Shown: positions 11,055-22,504, numbered from the stretch's first letter. The stretch is 64,000 nt of DNA from Leishmania martiniquensis (GCF_017916325.1 NC_090146.1:129001-193000); one strand, 5' to 3'. Notes: generated from the sequence alone by a model not told the origin. Numbers and translations: made by a program.

Positions 11055-13506
11055 AGGAGTGACAGATTACGCCTCTCCGCCTACAGATCTGCGTGTAAGT
11101 GTGTGTGTGTGTGCAGGTGACGTCCCCCTTTTTGGATATCTGCGCGTTCGATCCAAGGGTGCGCGGAAAGATGTTGAGGATAGGTCTTTCACTGCCGCCT
11201 CCAACTGTGTGCCCCTCCCGGCCTTCCCTCTCGCGCCCCCGCACTCTTTTTGAGGCGCCGGGAATATGTGTCTGTGTCTGTGTGCTGAAGACCTCTTGCA
11301 CGTGCGCGTTTCGTGGAGAGGCGCAGGGAGGAGTGACAAGCACTTCTTTGCGCACTATACGGCCCATATATATGTGTGTGAGAGTGTGCACTGTATGCGC
11401 CTCTTCTCGTCTCACGCTTGATGGATAGCTCGCCCCATGTGGGGCAGCCACGTCGTGACAAGGCGCGGGCAGCCTTCCCACTACAACGTTGGGCGAGTCG
11501 AGGTCTGCGAAGGGAGCCGTGCGCGCCTTTGTGTAGGCTCACACCGAGCGATCACCACCCGCAGGACGCAAGGCAACTCCTATTGTAAGGGCGAAGCAGT
11601 GATGGTCGCCCATATGCGCGCATGCGCTCAACAGAGTGCGTATCTCTTCGCTTCGCGTACGGGCCCTTCTTCCTCCTCCCTGCACCTCTTCTGTATGTGC
11701 AATGTTGGGGCAGCGCAGCGGACGCATCTGTCTAAGGGGTGCCTCTGCCACACACACACACACGGAGACACGCCTCTACGCAGGAATATGCACCTTTTTT
11801 GGCCCCTCTCTCCCTCTTGGCCCGGACTCAGAACGCCCTGCAGCGCACACGCGCCTACGCGGCGGGTGCGATCGCCATAAGTGGATGGGCAACGCAGAGC
11901 CACACAGAGCCGTTACTTATGTACGTTTGTTCTTCGGTACGCTTATGCGTTTTTTTTTGCCGATTGGGCGTCGTTGTCGTCGTGGTATGCGTTGTTGTGC
12001 GAGGGTTATCCTCGTCCCCTTTTTTAATGCTCCGGTTGAGGCCTTTTCTTGATTTCCACTGTCCGGCGAGGAGTTCATGCGCAACCCCCCACCCCCCTCC
12101 GCCCCTCTCCGAACCTCTCTCTCTGGCTCTACGCTCTGCTTCACTGAGCGATCCTCTCTGTTTGCGTATGTGTGTCCACGAGTCTCTTCTTGGTCGTAGA
12201 TCCGTGGCCTGTATGGCCCACGCACCCCTCACTAACATCGCTGCCTTGGTATTGTGGACCACTCTCAAGTATGAGGCGAGGAGGCTCACAAATGTGCCGG
12301 CCTTTTCTTTATATGCGCTTCTTTATCTGTTATACGGCTCCTTACGCTACGGCGGCCGCTTACTTCGGTGATTGACCCCACGTGCGCACAGGACTCCATG
12401 TCACTCACCCTTTCAACTCACATCGACGCCACAGGCAGCGCCCCCCCCCGCCCCTCTATCCTCGTTTCCACGCAAGTGGGGCAGTAAAGCAAAGTCACCG
12501 CTGCTGCAGGGGGGGCAAAGGCATGGAAAAGAGTGCCGGTGGCCACTGATGATCCCATACCTTACGAGCTACTCTTCATGCCGGCACGTAGGTGTACATC
12601 CACGCCTCCCTCCCTCCCTCCCCTTTAGCGTCTGACTCTCCGTCTCTCGAGCATTCGGCCCCCCCTCCATCTCTCACTCACCCCCTTTTTTGTGTGTGGT
12701 GTCTCTGATTTGTGTTACCCATCCGCAGCTGTTGCGCGTGTCTTTCTCTCCGTTCTCGCCTGTTTTTCTTTTTTGCGCGTGTTGTATGACTGTCTTTTGT
12801 CATGTTGGCGGTAACAGTCTCAGTGTCGCGAGCTATGTGCGTGTGTCTGGCGCGTCTCTCCTGGAGAGGACGCTCTCCGTAAGTTAAGCATACCAACCCA
12901 AATAACGAAAGAAGCGCGCGCAGCCCAAAGGTCTGTAGCGACACACCCTTCGAAAGTTCACCCCCCACCATCCCACCCTGCTTCTTCAGTCGTTTGTGTG
13001 GGGGGGATAGCCTTCTGTGCTCGAACGCGCGAAGACACGTCGGTGTGCGACATGGCCGCAGCCTGTGCGCACAAATAGTCGTGCTAAGGAACGAAAGTGG
13101 GCGCGAACGTCGCCACGGTCACGTTCCTCCCTCTGGTCCTTCTTGCGAGCGCATCACCTCTCCCGGTGGGGAGGAGAGAGGGGGGTGTCTGTCCTTCGAT
13201 TCCGTTTGCCTCCCGCGTCTGACGTGCGTGGGACTTCGGCATCTCTTTCCCTGTTTCCCACCCCACACACACACACAATCCCGTCCCTATGGCTGCGCAC
13301 TTACCCCCTCCCCTCCGTCCCCCTCACCACTACCCCCTCCTGCGCTTCACACGCTCATATGGATGTGCTCGTCACCACGTACTCGACGTTGGCGTGTCAG
13401 TCGTCAAGAGCGCCTCCCTCCATCACACTCGGCCATTCAAGCCGTCGGTACCGGAGGCGTTGTCCGCACACACATACGCGAACCGTGAGAGAAACGGTCG
13501 TGTCGG
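11055..13506. other. 2.45-kb intergenic region
   Basis: GT and CA microsatellites (11099-11114, 11750-11763), pyrimidine-rich blocks near 12085-12150 and 12600-12690, and mixed sequence near 11430-11640. No ORF with recognisable content on either strand. Confidence 0.55.
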
Positions 13507-16038
13507 ATGCCCCCAAAGCGTCGGCCCACCTCCAAGTCGCCACCGTCGCGGCAGACGGCGGCGAGTGCGCCCAGCCCCGCCACGACCGCCCCGCTCTCCT
13601 CCCCTCCCCGGCCCGCCGCCAAGTCGCCGAAGGGCAAACCCTCACGGAGGCAAAGCGTAGCAGCCCCTAAAACTGTCGCCCTCACCCCGCGCACGGAGGA
13701 GCACACGGAAGGTGCCACGAGCAGCGTCAGTGCAAGCGCGAGCAGCCAGAACAGCTCCAGCTTCGATAGCCCTTCTGGCGGCACTGCGGCTCTGGCCGGG
13801 TACACCGCCGAGAGCGAGCATGACGCGCACGGCTACGAGCGACTTCACGACATCCTCCTGCAAGACAGTGACGCCGACGGTGAGGATGGCAGGGCGGATG
13901 AGGATGTCGTCATCCTCTTTCCAAACGCCGAGGAGCTCACGAGCGCCGCTGCCGGTATAAACGGTGATGGCGACAGCGGCCGCGTAGTGCATCTGGGAAC
14001 GACCCAGCAGCTCGACGAATCGGACAGCAGCGAGGACGAGGCGACGCTGAATCGCGTCGGTGATATTCCGCTTGAGTGGTACAAGGACGGGAACCACATC
14101 GGCTACGATGTCGAGGGTCATAAACTGATGAAGACGGAGCGATCTGCACTGGAGCGGCTGCTGGAGGCGACGGACGACCCGAACGCAATGCGCACCATCT
14201 ACGACGCGTTGCACGACGAGAAGAAAACGCTGTCGAACGCCGACCTGCAACTCATCTTCAACCTGCAGCGCAACCGCACAACGAACTCGAGCTACAACAT
14301 GTACTCGGAGGTGCAGGAAGACACCGTTGTCTTCGATCCGCTCAACCACCCGCTCGCCCGCAGCAGCGGCCCGTCCAAGAAGGCATTTGTGCCTGCACTG
14401 CACGACATGAAGGTCATTGCGAAGATGGTGCGGCGCCTGCGCAAGGAGGAGGCGGAGCGCAAGCTGCACCCCGCCAAGGAGGAGGCGGAGAAAGAGGAGC
14501 AGCTTCTCTGGGACGACGGCCATGTCGAGATGGACACGCACACGCACTTCAAGTACTTCAACCGCATCCCAAAGCCGAAGCTTCCGCCGCCGGGCACGTT
14601 CGAGAGTTACCGTCCACCACCCGAGTACCTGCCGAGTGAGCGGGCGAAGCAGCGTCAGGCTCACCTGCGTAAGATTGACCGTAAAGAGCACTTCCTGCCG
14701 CAGTGCTTCGACGCCCTGCGCCACGTTCCTTTCTATCACCACACCATTCAAGACCGCTACCAGCGCTGCCTCGACCTCGCGTTCTTCCCGCGTGCGCAGC
14801 GCACGCGGCTCGTAGTGGACCCTGAGAAGCTGCTGCCGGAGCTGCCGGACCCGAAGGACCTGCGGCCGTACCCAGAGAAGCTCTCCTTTCACTACAAGGG
14901 GCACACGGCGACAGTGCGTAGCGTGTCGGTGAGCCCGAACGGGCAGTACCTCGCAACCGGCTGCGACGACCATCTCGTGCGCGTCTACGAGGTGCAGACA
15001 GGACGTCTCATGAAGCGGTACGACATGGGGGCGCCGGTGCAGCAGGTCGAGTTCTCCCCCTCCAGGTCTCTCAACATCCTCGCTGTCGCAGTGGAGTACA
15101 GCCTCGTGTTCATTGTGCCGACCTTTGCGGCTCACACCCTGGTGAACGATCACACAATCCGCTTCCTCCGCGCGCCAGGGGTGTCGGCAGGTCATCGGGA
15201 GACACCGCACGCGCTCGGCGCGGTCGACACACTCGGCGGTCGCGCGGTGACGCAGACGACCCTGGACGCGGACGAGACGGCGCACGAGGCGACGGCCGAC
15301 CTGCACGACATCGAGGAGCGCGAGAAGCGTGCCGAGTTCGTCGACGCCAGCGCAAAGGAGCGGAATGCGGGGATTGTGGTCAAAATTGCAATGCACGCGA
15401 AGGTGAAGAAGTTCTGCTTTCATGTGAAGGGCGACTACCTGTGCGCACTATGCCCAAAGGACCACGTCAAGTACCGGCAGACAATTATGCTGCAGCTCTC
15501 GAAGCGTAAGGTGTTCTGCCCGTTTCGCAAGTTTTCTGAGGTCGTCACGGACTGCCGCTTTCACCCGCGGGAGCCCCTCTTCTTTCTCTCGACGACCAAC
15601 TCCGTGCGGTGCTACAACCTTATGGCGCACCGGCTTCAGCGGCGCTTCAAGGCGTCAGGCGGTGTCACGACTTGTCTCTCCGTCCACCCCGAGGGCGACA
15701 ACTTCCTCGTCGGAGACACGACGAGCCACACGTCGTGGTTCGACATGGACTTCTCCGACAAGCCGTACAAGCGCATGCGCTCGCACAAGGGGGTTGTGAA
15801 CTCTGTCGCCTTTCATCCAAAAACGACAGCCTACCCGCTCTTCGCCACGGGCGCCTCGGATGGTCAAGTGCACGTGTTCCACGGCATGGTGTATGACGAC
15901 TACAACAAGAACGCGCTGGTCGTGCCAGTGAAGATCCTGAAGCATCAGCGCTCAGTGTACGCGGTGGCGTGGCACCCCACGCTTGCGTGGCTCTTCACGT
16001 CTACCGAAGACGGCGTGGTGACGGCGTGGACAGAGTGA
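13507..16038 (+). CDS. BOP1: Ribosome biogenesis protein BOP1/Erb1 homologue (WD40)
   Basis: 843 residues, close to the usual size of Erb1/BOP1. Residues about 1-180 are acidic and Ser/Ala-rich. The BOP1 N-terminal domain begins near 182 with IPLEWYKDGNHIGYDVEG, the family's signature, and runs through a basic segment to about 440. A C-terminal WD40 propeller starts near 459 (HYKGHTATVRSVSVSPNG) and continues to the end, where AVAWHPTLAWLFTSTEDG is the last blade. In other eukaryotes Erb1 joins Ytm1/WDR12 and Nop7/PES1 in the PeBoW complex needed for 5.8S/28S rRNA maturation in the nucleolus, and is removed by the Rea1 ATPase. A 593-residue open frame on the opposite strand (13642-15423) is a GC-bias shadow. 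The start is the first ATG of the frame. Confidence 0.93.
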   Translation: MPPKRRPTSKSPPSRQTAASAPSPATTAPLSSPPRPAAKSPKGKPSRRQSVAAPKTVALTPRTEEHTEGATSSVSASASSQNSSSFDSPSGGTAALAGYTAESEHDAHGYERLHDILLQDSDADGEDGRADEDVVILFPNAEELTSAAAGINGDGDSGRVVHLGTTQQLDESDSSEDEATLNRVGDIPLEWYKDGNHIGYDVEGHKLMKTERSALERLLEATDDPNAMRTIYDALHDEKKTLSNADLQLIFNLQRNRTTNSSYNMYSEVQEDTVVFDPLNHPLARSSGPSKKAFVPALHDMKVIAKMVRRLRKEEAERKLHPAKEEAEKEEQLLWDDGHVEMDTHTHFKYFNRIPKPKLPPPGTFESYRPPPEYLPSERAKQRQAHLRKIDRKEHFLPQCFDALRHVPFYHHTIQDRYQRCLDLAFFPRAQRTRLVVDPEKLLPELPDPKDLRPYPEKLSFHYKGHTATVRSVSVSPNGQYLATGCDDHLVRVYEVQTGRLMKRYDMGAPVQQVEFSPSRSLNILAVAVEYSLVFIVPTFAAHTLVNDHTIRFLRAPGVSAGHRETPHALGAVDTLGGRAVTQTTLDADETAHEATADLHDIEEREKRAEFVDASAKERNAGIVVKIAMHAKVKKFCFHVKGDYLCALCPKDHVKYRQTIMLQLSKRKVFCPFRKFSEVVTDCRFHPREPLFFLSTTNSVRCYNLMAHRLQRRFKASGGVTTCLSVHPEGDNFLVGDTTSHTSWFDMDFSDKPYKRMRSHKGVVNSVAFHPKTTAYPLFATGASDGQVHVFHGMVYDDYNKNALVVPVKILKHQRSVYAVAWHPTLAWLFTSTEDGVVTAWTE

Positions 16039-16955
16039 CGCTGTCACTATCCGAATCAGCGCGGAAGAGCGACAAGCACCGCGTATGCCGTACGGACTGT
16101 GTGGCCGTCCCGCTGAGTTCCTTCTTTGTTTTGTTTTGTTCCTCTAAAAGGGGTAACACTCTGTTGAGAGCGAGCGGGTGGCGGCGGCGGCGCGCTGGTC
16201 TCGATGCGCAGCGCGCGTGACGGCCCCGGAGGCAGTACCGCTTTTTGACCCCTCTTTTTTTCCTCACTCTTGTCGGGTCACGGCGTCCCCATCCCCCAAC
16301 GCACATGCGGTCTGTCTCTAATGCACGTGCGGTTTTTTTTCTTGCTTCCCTTTCGCCCGTTAAGTGGATCCGAGTAACGGCTCTCTCCTCCCTCAGCCAC
16401 CCCTTTCGTGTCCGCGTTACCGCACGCTCCCCATCACTAACGGCCCTCCCTTCCTCGTTTATGTGCGACATCGTTTACGTCTCTCTGCACGCATAAGGCT
16501 CGTGCACGGGGGGAGATTACACCAGCCAAAGCGGAAGCAACAAGATTTGCAGAGCTGCGACTTGATCAAACGCGTCTTGGCCCACACACACATATATATA
16601 TATGTTCGCTTGTTGCGTGGGTGTGGCAAGTAGCAGTGCGCTGCGTCGTCACTCTCGCCCTGTCTCCCCTCTGAACCACCCCGGTCCTCCCCCTGCTAGT
16701 GTCCGCCCACCCACCCCTCTCTCTTCTTAGGCACGAGTTGATTGTCGACGCACAGCTGATCTTGAGAGACAGTGAGCGCATGAGTCGGTGCCCCAGTACT
16801 CGCAGCGCATGCTTCCGCCACCACCAATCGACCACGCTTCCGAAAGCAGGATACAACTTGGAGACTGCGCTATCTCTCCGTCCCTCTCTCTCTCCCTCTC
16901 TCTCTACGGGAGGCCTGCACACATCAAGTCACACACACACACACCTCCACGCGGC
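16039..16955. other. Intergenic region with CA/TA microsatellite
   Basis: Contains a (CA)n(TA)n tract at 16582-16603 and a strong CT-rich tract at about 16870-16910 that probably directs trans-splicing of the next gene. No gene recognised. Confidence 0.6.
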
Positions 16956-19271
16956 ATGGATATGCCAACCAACGGCACGACCTCGGCCTCCACCATGGCG
17001 GCAGGGCCCGTTTACACAGCGATTGCCGTCTGCGGCTGTGGACATGACGGCCGACTCGGCATTGGGCGGGACGCCCCGTCGACCATGAGCGAGGTCGCGC
17101 TTATAGAGGACTTCCTGCCTAGCTTCGCTGCTGCCGACACGGTAGGAGAGGTTCGTCAGGTTGCCTGTGGAGCGTATCACACATTGGTGCTGACGAGCAT
17201 GGGACTGTACGGCTGGGGGCTGCATGAGGATGGCCAGCTCGGACTGGGTCGGCCATCCACTGCCACAACCAAAGCCACCGCATGGGATGGCGCTCTCGGC
17301 GAGGCAAGTCCGACGGCAGCGGCAGTGCCGACCCACGTTGATCGGCCTCTGCGAATCCCCTTCGCTGCATTTTCAGGTGTCGACAGGGCGGAAGCCGACG
17401 TGCCCGTCACCATCATCTCTGTCCACTGCGGTGCTCATCACTCTTTTGTATACTCAACGGCAGGCGTTTACGTGACCGGCAGGAACAACTGCGGCCAGCT
17501 TGGTCTTGGGCACACGGACAACGTATTTACATGGACCCGACTCTGTGCGGCGCTTCCCCTGAGGACTGCTGACGGCGACGCAGTCCACACCTCAGAAACA
17601 GCGCGTTCGACTATGCCGATAATGTCATCTTTACCGAGCGCGCAGCACTCCAATCAAAGTGGTCGGCACATGCGGTTGCTCTACGGCCGCCTCACGCACA
17701 TCAGCTGCGGCACCGACCACACTCTTCTCGCCTGGAGTGACGCGGTTATCCTGCGCACGGCATCACCGTCGAGCGCCGATACGCAGCAGCCGCCTATCAA
17801 CGCCCATGAGAGCGGCAAGCTTCTGTACTATCCGTCCTTACTGACGGCATGCGGCCGAGGGGACTTTGGCGAACTTGGCTATGACGGCGACGCCTGGGCG
17901 GTGCTGCAAGCCAAGGCTCAGCGGCAGGAGCGCGCACTGCGCTCAGCCAAGCAGCAGCAAGGGACGCACGGCGGCGACGACGACGGTCAGCATAGCTCGG
18001 CGGATGCCACCTACAAATTCAAGTGGAAGGCTGCGGCCACCGTCAAGCAGCGGCGTCCCCCCTTCAACTCGGCTTTCTTCGAGGCTGTGGAGGGTGTGAG
18101 CCATCTGGAAGAAAGCGCGGTCACGCTCTCTGCGACCTGTGCAGAGGAGGTGGGCGCAGCACTGCTTCGCCAAGCTTGCATAGTCAGCGGGCGGGCAGAG
18201 GACCTAATCTGGCCGTGCCATGGATACCTTGCAACGGACTGCGCGGGCCTTCCTCCCATCGCCTCCGTCCTCGGGACTTGCAGCGGTGTCGCGGGTGGAT
18301 GGGAGGTGGTAAAGCTGCAGGCAATGCATCACCACTCCGCTGTGACGCTGCGGCGACGTCACGGCGAGGGTCAAGAACAGCAGGTGGTCCTGCACTGGGG
18401 CTGTTACTACTGCTCTGACATCGAGGACTCAGCTGCCTCTCACCCACGGGACATTTTTGCTGACATGCAAGACGCATTCAACAGCTATCACGATGTGCGT
18501 ACGTCGGTGCTCCGTGGATCGTGTGGAGGGATACATGCCGGAGAGGAGAGCCTGCTGCGCTACATGGCGTCCCGCAGGCCTTCAGTACCCGCAACAACAG
18601 TGGCACCAGCCCGTGACGATGAGGTATCTGTGGCTGCATCACCCTTTGTTACTTCCTCCGCTCACGCGCCACTGCTGCAAATCATGGGCAGCGGCAACCT
18701 GGGGCTCGGCATCGAAGACAGCTTCACGCGCAGCTGGACGAATCTGGCTTGCCTGGGCGGCCGCATAGCCGCTGGAGGTCAAGCGAAGGTGCAGGCAGTA
18801 GTGGGCCGCTCACACTACCTCATCTTGACACACACAGAAAGGGCCAGCCGCACTGCACGGCGCTCCTCAGCGGATGCCGCATCCTTGGACGGGAAGACGG
18901 CGGATGGCGAGGCATCCGCCGTCTTTGGTTTCGGCGACAACTTGCACGGGCAGCTCGGTGCACCGGCGCTGCAGGCCGTCGATGCTTCTGAAGATGTCAT
19001 CGTAGTAGCGCCACGGGTTGTGCTGCAAGATGGGAATGTACTGCGCACCGCTACGTCGGTGCAGCGGTCGCTGAGAAATGCGGCTGCTCCGCCTGCACAC
19101 CATAACCGCTCTGCGGCGGCGAAGATGCCACAGTCCTCCACGTCAGCAGCGGAGGCGCTTTACGAAGTCGTCGCGATCCGTGCCGTTGAGGCTGGCGCGC
19201 GGCACTCCATCTTCCTCGTGGATGCTCGTCCCATTGCTGCGGCAGCAGCGTCAGGGGCCGCGAACAGCTAG
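16956..19271 (+). CDS. RCC1-repeat (regulator of chromosome condensation-like) protein
   Basis: 771 residues from the ATG at 16956. RCC1-type blades, each with the GxGxxGQLGLG pattern, are seen at about residues 25-35 (CGCGHDGRLGIG), 85-95 (YGWGLHEDGQLGLG), 170-180 (GRNNCGQLGLG), 298-307 (CGRGDFGELGYDG), 575 (MGSGNLGLG) and 658 (FGFGDNLHGQLG), with ACGAYHTLVLTS and CGAHHSFVYS closing strands. Large low-complexity loops separate the blades. RCC1-like propellers serve as Ran exchange factors in some proteins and as protein-binding scaffolds in many others; nothing here tells which. The frame is open 168 bases upstream, but that part translates the CT-rich tract and CA repeat, so I prefer the internal ATG. 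Confidence 0.85.
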   Translation: MDMPTNGTTSASTMAAGPVYTAIAVCGCGHDGRLGIGRDAPSTMSEVALIEDFLPSFAAADTVGEVRQVACGAYHTLVLTSMGLYGWGLHEDGQLGLGRPSTATTKATAWDGALGEASPTAAAVPTHVDRPLRIPFAAFSGVDRAEADVPVTIISVHCGAHHSFVYSTAGVYVTGRNNCGQLGLGHTDNVFTWTRLCAALPLRTADGDAVHTSETARSTMPIMSSLPSAQHSNQSGRHMRLLYGRLTHISCGTDHTLLAWSDAVILRTASPSSADTQQPPINAHESGKLLYYPSLLTACGRGDFGELGYDGDAWAVLQAKAQRQERALRSAKQQQGTHGGDDDGQHSSADATYKFKWKAAATVKQRRPPFNSAFFEAVEGVSHLEESAVTLSATCAEEVGAALLRQACIVSGRAEDLIWPCHGYLATDCAGLPPIASVLGTCSGVAGGWEVVKLQAMHHHSAVTLRRRHGEGQEQQVVLHWGCYYCSDIEDSAASHPRDIFADMQDAFNSYHDVRTSVLRGSCGGIHAGEESLLRYMASRRPSVPATTVAPARDDEVSVAASPFVTSSAHAPLLQIMGSGNLGLGIEDSFTRSWTNLACLGGRIAAGGQAKVQAVVGRSHYLILTHTERASRTARRSSADAASLDGKTADGEASAVFGFGDNLHGQLGAPALQAVDASEDVIVVAPRVVLQDGNVLRTATSVQRSLRNAAAPPAHHNRSAAAKMPQSSTSAAEALYEVVAIRAVEAGARHSIFLVDARPIAAAAASGAANS

Positions 19272-19948
19272 CGCAGCAGGCCTCCATCTCCCCCTCCCCC
19301 GCCCTGACCCGCCTGTCTCGGTTCACCGCCGCGCATATCTTTGCATCTGTTTCCTCCCACTTGCTCTGCAGAGGTGCGCCCGCGTGCGGCAGCCCCTCGC
19401 CAGCGCCTCCTCCCTTGCTTTCACTGTCACGCTTGCTCATGTTCCTTTGTGGAAGTGAGAAGCGTAGAAGTGTGAACCGCAGGGGTGTGCACAGGTGTCC
19501 GTAGCACAAGTGTTCTCGGGTGGAAGGGCGTGCGCCGTTCTTTCCTCCTTGCCCTCTTCGATCCACCCAAGTCCGCCGCACCCTCTCCCATGCGTGGCGG
19601 GAAGATGCAGATGCCCTCCTCAGCTCCCTACCCGGCCCACCCACACCCCTCCGCCGCTCCCGCTCTCCCGCTTTGCGAAGGCCCTGAATCTGCGCCTCTG
19701 TCTTCCTCCTCCTGCCTACACCCCACTCCACCTCGTGGGCCACAACCCATCAACTGACTCGCCCTTTACTCGTCGGTCTCCCCCCCATCGCTTTGGCTGA
19801 TGGCATTTCACTCGAATGGTGCGCCTGCGACTGAGGCATTTAACATCTCGAGACGGCCGAGCGAGAGTGCTGTGCGCGCCGGAATTCCGCCCCTCCCTCC
19901 TCTCTTCACACGTTAGCGCACCCGGGCACGGTCACCTTAGAGCATAGG
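19272..19948. other. Intergenic region
   Basis: Pyrimidine-rich spacer of about 680 bases; no gene or structured element recognised. Confidence 0.6.
19888..19917 (+). promoter_or_regulatory. Candidate spliced-leader acceptor site
   Basis: A C/T-rich run with few purines ends in TTAG at 19917, about 32 bases before the ATG at 19949. Confidence 0.4.
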
Positions 19949-22504
19949 ATGAAGAAAAGATGCATGAGGGGCATGTACGCGGGTGTTGGTGTGATGCAGC
20001 ACGCCTCGGAAAGGCATCGCCGACTTCCCCGTGCCGGCCCTCTAGGCGGCGTCCGGCCCTTGCGCCAAGTCGCGGGCGTCGTGGGAGGCTCCAGCCCGAA
20101 ACGTGGAGCGCCACATGTCTGCACAAAAGCCCCCTGCGACTCCCCCCTCCCGCCTTGCTGCTCCGTTGGCGGTGTGTTGTGCGCTTCCACACTCTTGGCT
20201 TTGCGGATAGCGAAGTGCTCCGCTCGCTGCTTCCCGACATCAACGCTGGTTGCCGCTGCCGCCAGCGCGCTCCGTTGCCTCGCCACCGCTCACCTCGCTG
20301 ATGCTGCGCCAGGGCGCAGAGCCCTCTCCACCTCCGCCTCTTCCTCGGGGAGGGAAGAGGGGGTATCGGCCCCCGCTGCCGCTGAAGGGTCACGTGAATC
20401 CGTCGCAGCTGTCGCTACACATGACGCAGCGGGCACCTCTAACACTCCGGTGAATGGAGCCCTCCTCGCCGAGATTCGCGCGGCTCTTGAGAGGCAAGTG
20501 GACAAGACATGGCTGCCAGTAAGTGACTTGTATGCAGCGCTACCGTTGCATGTGCGTCGAAGTCACGTGAAACCGCACAAGTCCATGACGCATGTGCTGC
20601 AGAAGTGCGCCCATGAGCTTGGCATATCGCTGAACGCAACGGGGGTGTACTACGCAAAGGGAACGCTGCCAAGTCACGCACCCGCGTCGGCTAACGGGAC
20701 CCCCACGGCAGCAAGCATGAGCGGCGACGCTGACAGGGCCAATGAAAGCAGCAGCTGCACTGCCGCGAAAGAGAGGCGAATCGCCGTTGTCCAGTCTAAC
20801 GCCCAGGGTGACGGCGCGATCGGCGCGGCTGTGCAGACGCCCTCCCATTCATCATACGATGAGAAGAACACCACCGTCCCGGCACCCGTTTGGTCCACCT
20901 CAAAGGCAGTGGGCCCGGTGGACTTCTTCTTTGATGTCGATTTGCATGAGATACCGAATCCGCCGCCGGACTTTGATGCGACCCCGTCGGCGCTCGCCGT
21001 GGACGGAATGCACTCCAGCGCAAACGGCGCCGTGATCGCGCTGCGGGATTTCGTCTCGCACATCCCACCTTTTTTTGTTCCTGTGAAGGAGGTGCTGGCG
21101 AACATGCCCGGCTACACCGTGGAGCATCTTGAGGTGTACCTTAATGTCAAGCCTTTGGAGCTGGTGACCATCGCCGGCGAGCGCTACGTGCGCCTGTTTG
21201 GCAGCTTCGGCTATCTCTCGCTGAGTGGGAGTGAAGTGTCAGAGAAACTATTCGCCCGCTACCGCCCCAACGTGGCTCTTGTCGCGACACTAGAGGCCGC
21301 CTTTGAGGGCATCTACGACAAGTGGATGCCGCTGCCAGAGCTGCTGCGCCGAGTTGGGCCGGATGTAGCGGCACAGCTTCCTTTTCAAGGGCCCGCTGCC
21401 ATCACTTACTTCGCTCAGATGCAGCACCGCTTTGCATTCGCGGTACGGCATGTGCCCATAGCGGGTGTCGGTGCGGCAGAGGCACCGTTGTCACCGCAGT
21501 TGGCTACCGAGGCCGCGGTGCTGCTGCGGAAGCCCGGGTACTCCGGCCTCGAAGCGCAATCGACGCCAACGCCGAAAATTTTTCAGTTGCTGATGAGCCT
21601 GGTGCCGGGCGACAGGCAGGTCGACATCGATGTTGTCAGAGGTCAGCTGACCTCTGAGGTGAGCGCGGAACTCAGCAGTTACTACGGCGGGCTAGAAGGA
21701 TTCTTTGCCGCTCACAAGCCAGTCTTCTTCGTTCCTCCAGAGACGCCGACAGTGGTGATGCGGATGCGTTATCGAGTTCGAACTCAGCGTGCGAAACTGC
21801 CGCTGGAGGAGCAGCTGCGCATAGCCCTTGATGCTCGCGATAAGGGGCGCATTCGGTCTCTGCGACGCAAGATCGCCTTCCGTGACAACCCTTCTCACCC
21901 GCTCCACGACCCAGAGAATCTAGCGAAGGAGCTAAGCAAGCATCTGCCCCGTCGCGGCTTCGTGAGCCTCAGAGTATTTCTCAAGCGCAACGTCCCAGAG
22001 GAGCTGTTGATGTACCTGCCCAAGCGCATTCGAAGCTTCTTCAGCAACTATCCGCAGTACTTCATTCAGTTCGAGTACCAGAGCGCGGGTATGTGGTGTG
22101 TCTGTCGGCCGGATCAGCCTGTGCCGCGCGGGGTGATCCGGCGGAACTTCAACGATGGCGACCTCCTCCGGCTCATTGCAGAGATCCTTCAGCAGCGCGG
22201 TCCGCGCGCAGCGTCCACCATCCACACGAGCCTCCCCTTCGGCGCTCAGGAGGTCATTCGGCGCCGGTACGGTGGTGTGTACTTCTTCGTGGTTCGATAC
22301 CCTCAGTACTTCAACGTTGTGCTCAAGGAAGAGAAGAATAACGTGCAGAGCAGTGCGGTGGTGCATCTCATCCAGGTGCCAAGCGAAGAGCTGTCGGACG
22401 CCGCCATGGCGAATAGCGCGGACTCCTCCAATAACCCCAACGCGCCAAGCTATGATGGTGGTGGCGACGAGGACGAAGAGGACCTCGACGACGGCTTGGA
22501 CTGA
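19949..22504 (+). CDS. Unidentified protein of repeated modules, possibly mitochondrial
   Basis: 851 residues; I do not recognise a named family. The first 60 residues are rich in Arg and poor in acidic residues, which would suit a mitochondrial targeting sequence. The body shows a recurring module of about 60-70 residues: a short hydrophobic helix, VKEVLANMPGYTVEHLEVYL-like or LPELLRRVGPDVAA-like helices, then a strand pair. Copies start near residues 175, 365, 450, 545, 660 and 740. The last two carry similar FF/YFF-xx-YPQYF motifs (SNYPQYFIQF and VRYPQYFNVV). The spacing suggests tandem winged-helix-type folds; that is inference. The C-terminus is acidic (DEDEEDLDDGLD). Such architecture would fit a kinetoplastid mitochondrial RNA-processing or ribosome-associated factor, but no function can be assigned. 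Confidence 0.8.
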   Translation: MKKRCMRGMYAGVGVMQHASERHRRLPRAGPLGGVRPLRQVAGVVGGSSPKRGAPHVCTKAPCDSPLPPCCSVGGVLCASTLLALRIAKCSARCFPTSTLVAAAASALRCLATAHLADAAPGRRALSTSASSSGREEGVSAPAAAEGSRESVAAVATHDAAGTSNTPVNGALLAEIRAALERQVDKTWLPVSDLYAALPLHVRRSHVKPHKSMTHVLQKCAHELGISLNATGVYYAKGTLPSHAPASANGTPTAASMSGDADRANESSSCTAAKERRIAVVQSNAQGDGAIGAAVQTPSHSSYDEKNTTVPAPVWSTSKAVGPVDFFFDVDLHEIPNPPPDFDATPSALAVDGMHSSANGAVIALRDFVSHIPPFFVPVKEVLANMPGYTVEHLEVYLNVKPLELVTIAGERYVRLFGSFGYLSLSGSEVSEKLFARYRPNVALVATLEAAFEGIYDKWMPLPELLRRVGPDVAAQLPFQGPAAITYFAQMQHRFAFAVRHVPIAGVGAAEAPLSPQLATEAAVLLRKPGYSGLEAQSTPTPKIFQLLMSLVPGDRQVDIDVVRGQLTSEVSAELSSYYGGLEGFFAAHKPVFFVPPETPTVVMRMRYRVRTQRAKLPLEEQLRIALDARDKGRIRSLRRKIAFRDNPSHPLHDPENLAKELSKHLPRRGFVSLRVFLKRNVPEELLMYLPKRIRSFFSNYPQYFIQFEYQSAGMWCVCRPDQPVPRGVIRRNFNDGDLLRLIAEILQQRGPRAASTIHTSLPFGAQEVIRRRYGGVYFFVVRYPQYFNVVLKEEKNNVQSSAVVHLIQVPSEELSDAAMANSADSSNNPNAPSYDGGGDEDEEDLDDGLD

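Noticed and set aside
13642..15423. 593-codon open frame on the minus strand
   Set aside because: It is exactly antisense to BOP1; high GC third positions keep the opposite frame open and its Val/Arg/Leu-rich translation has no domains.
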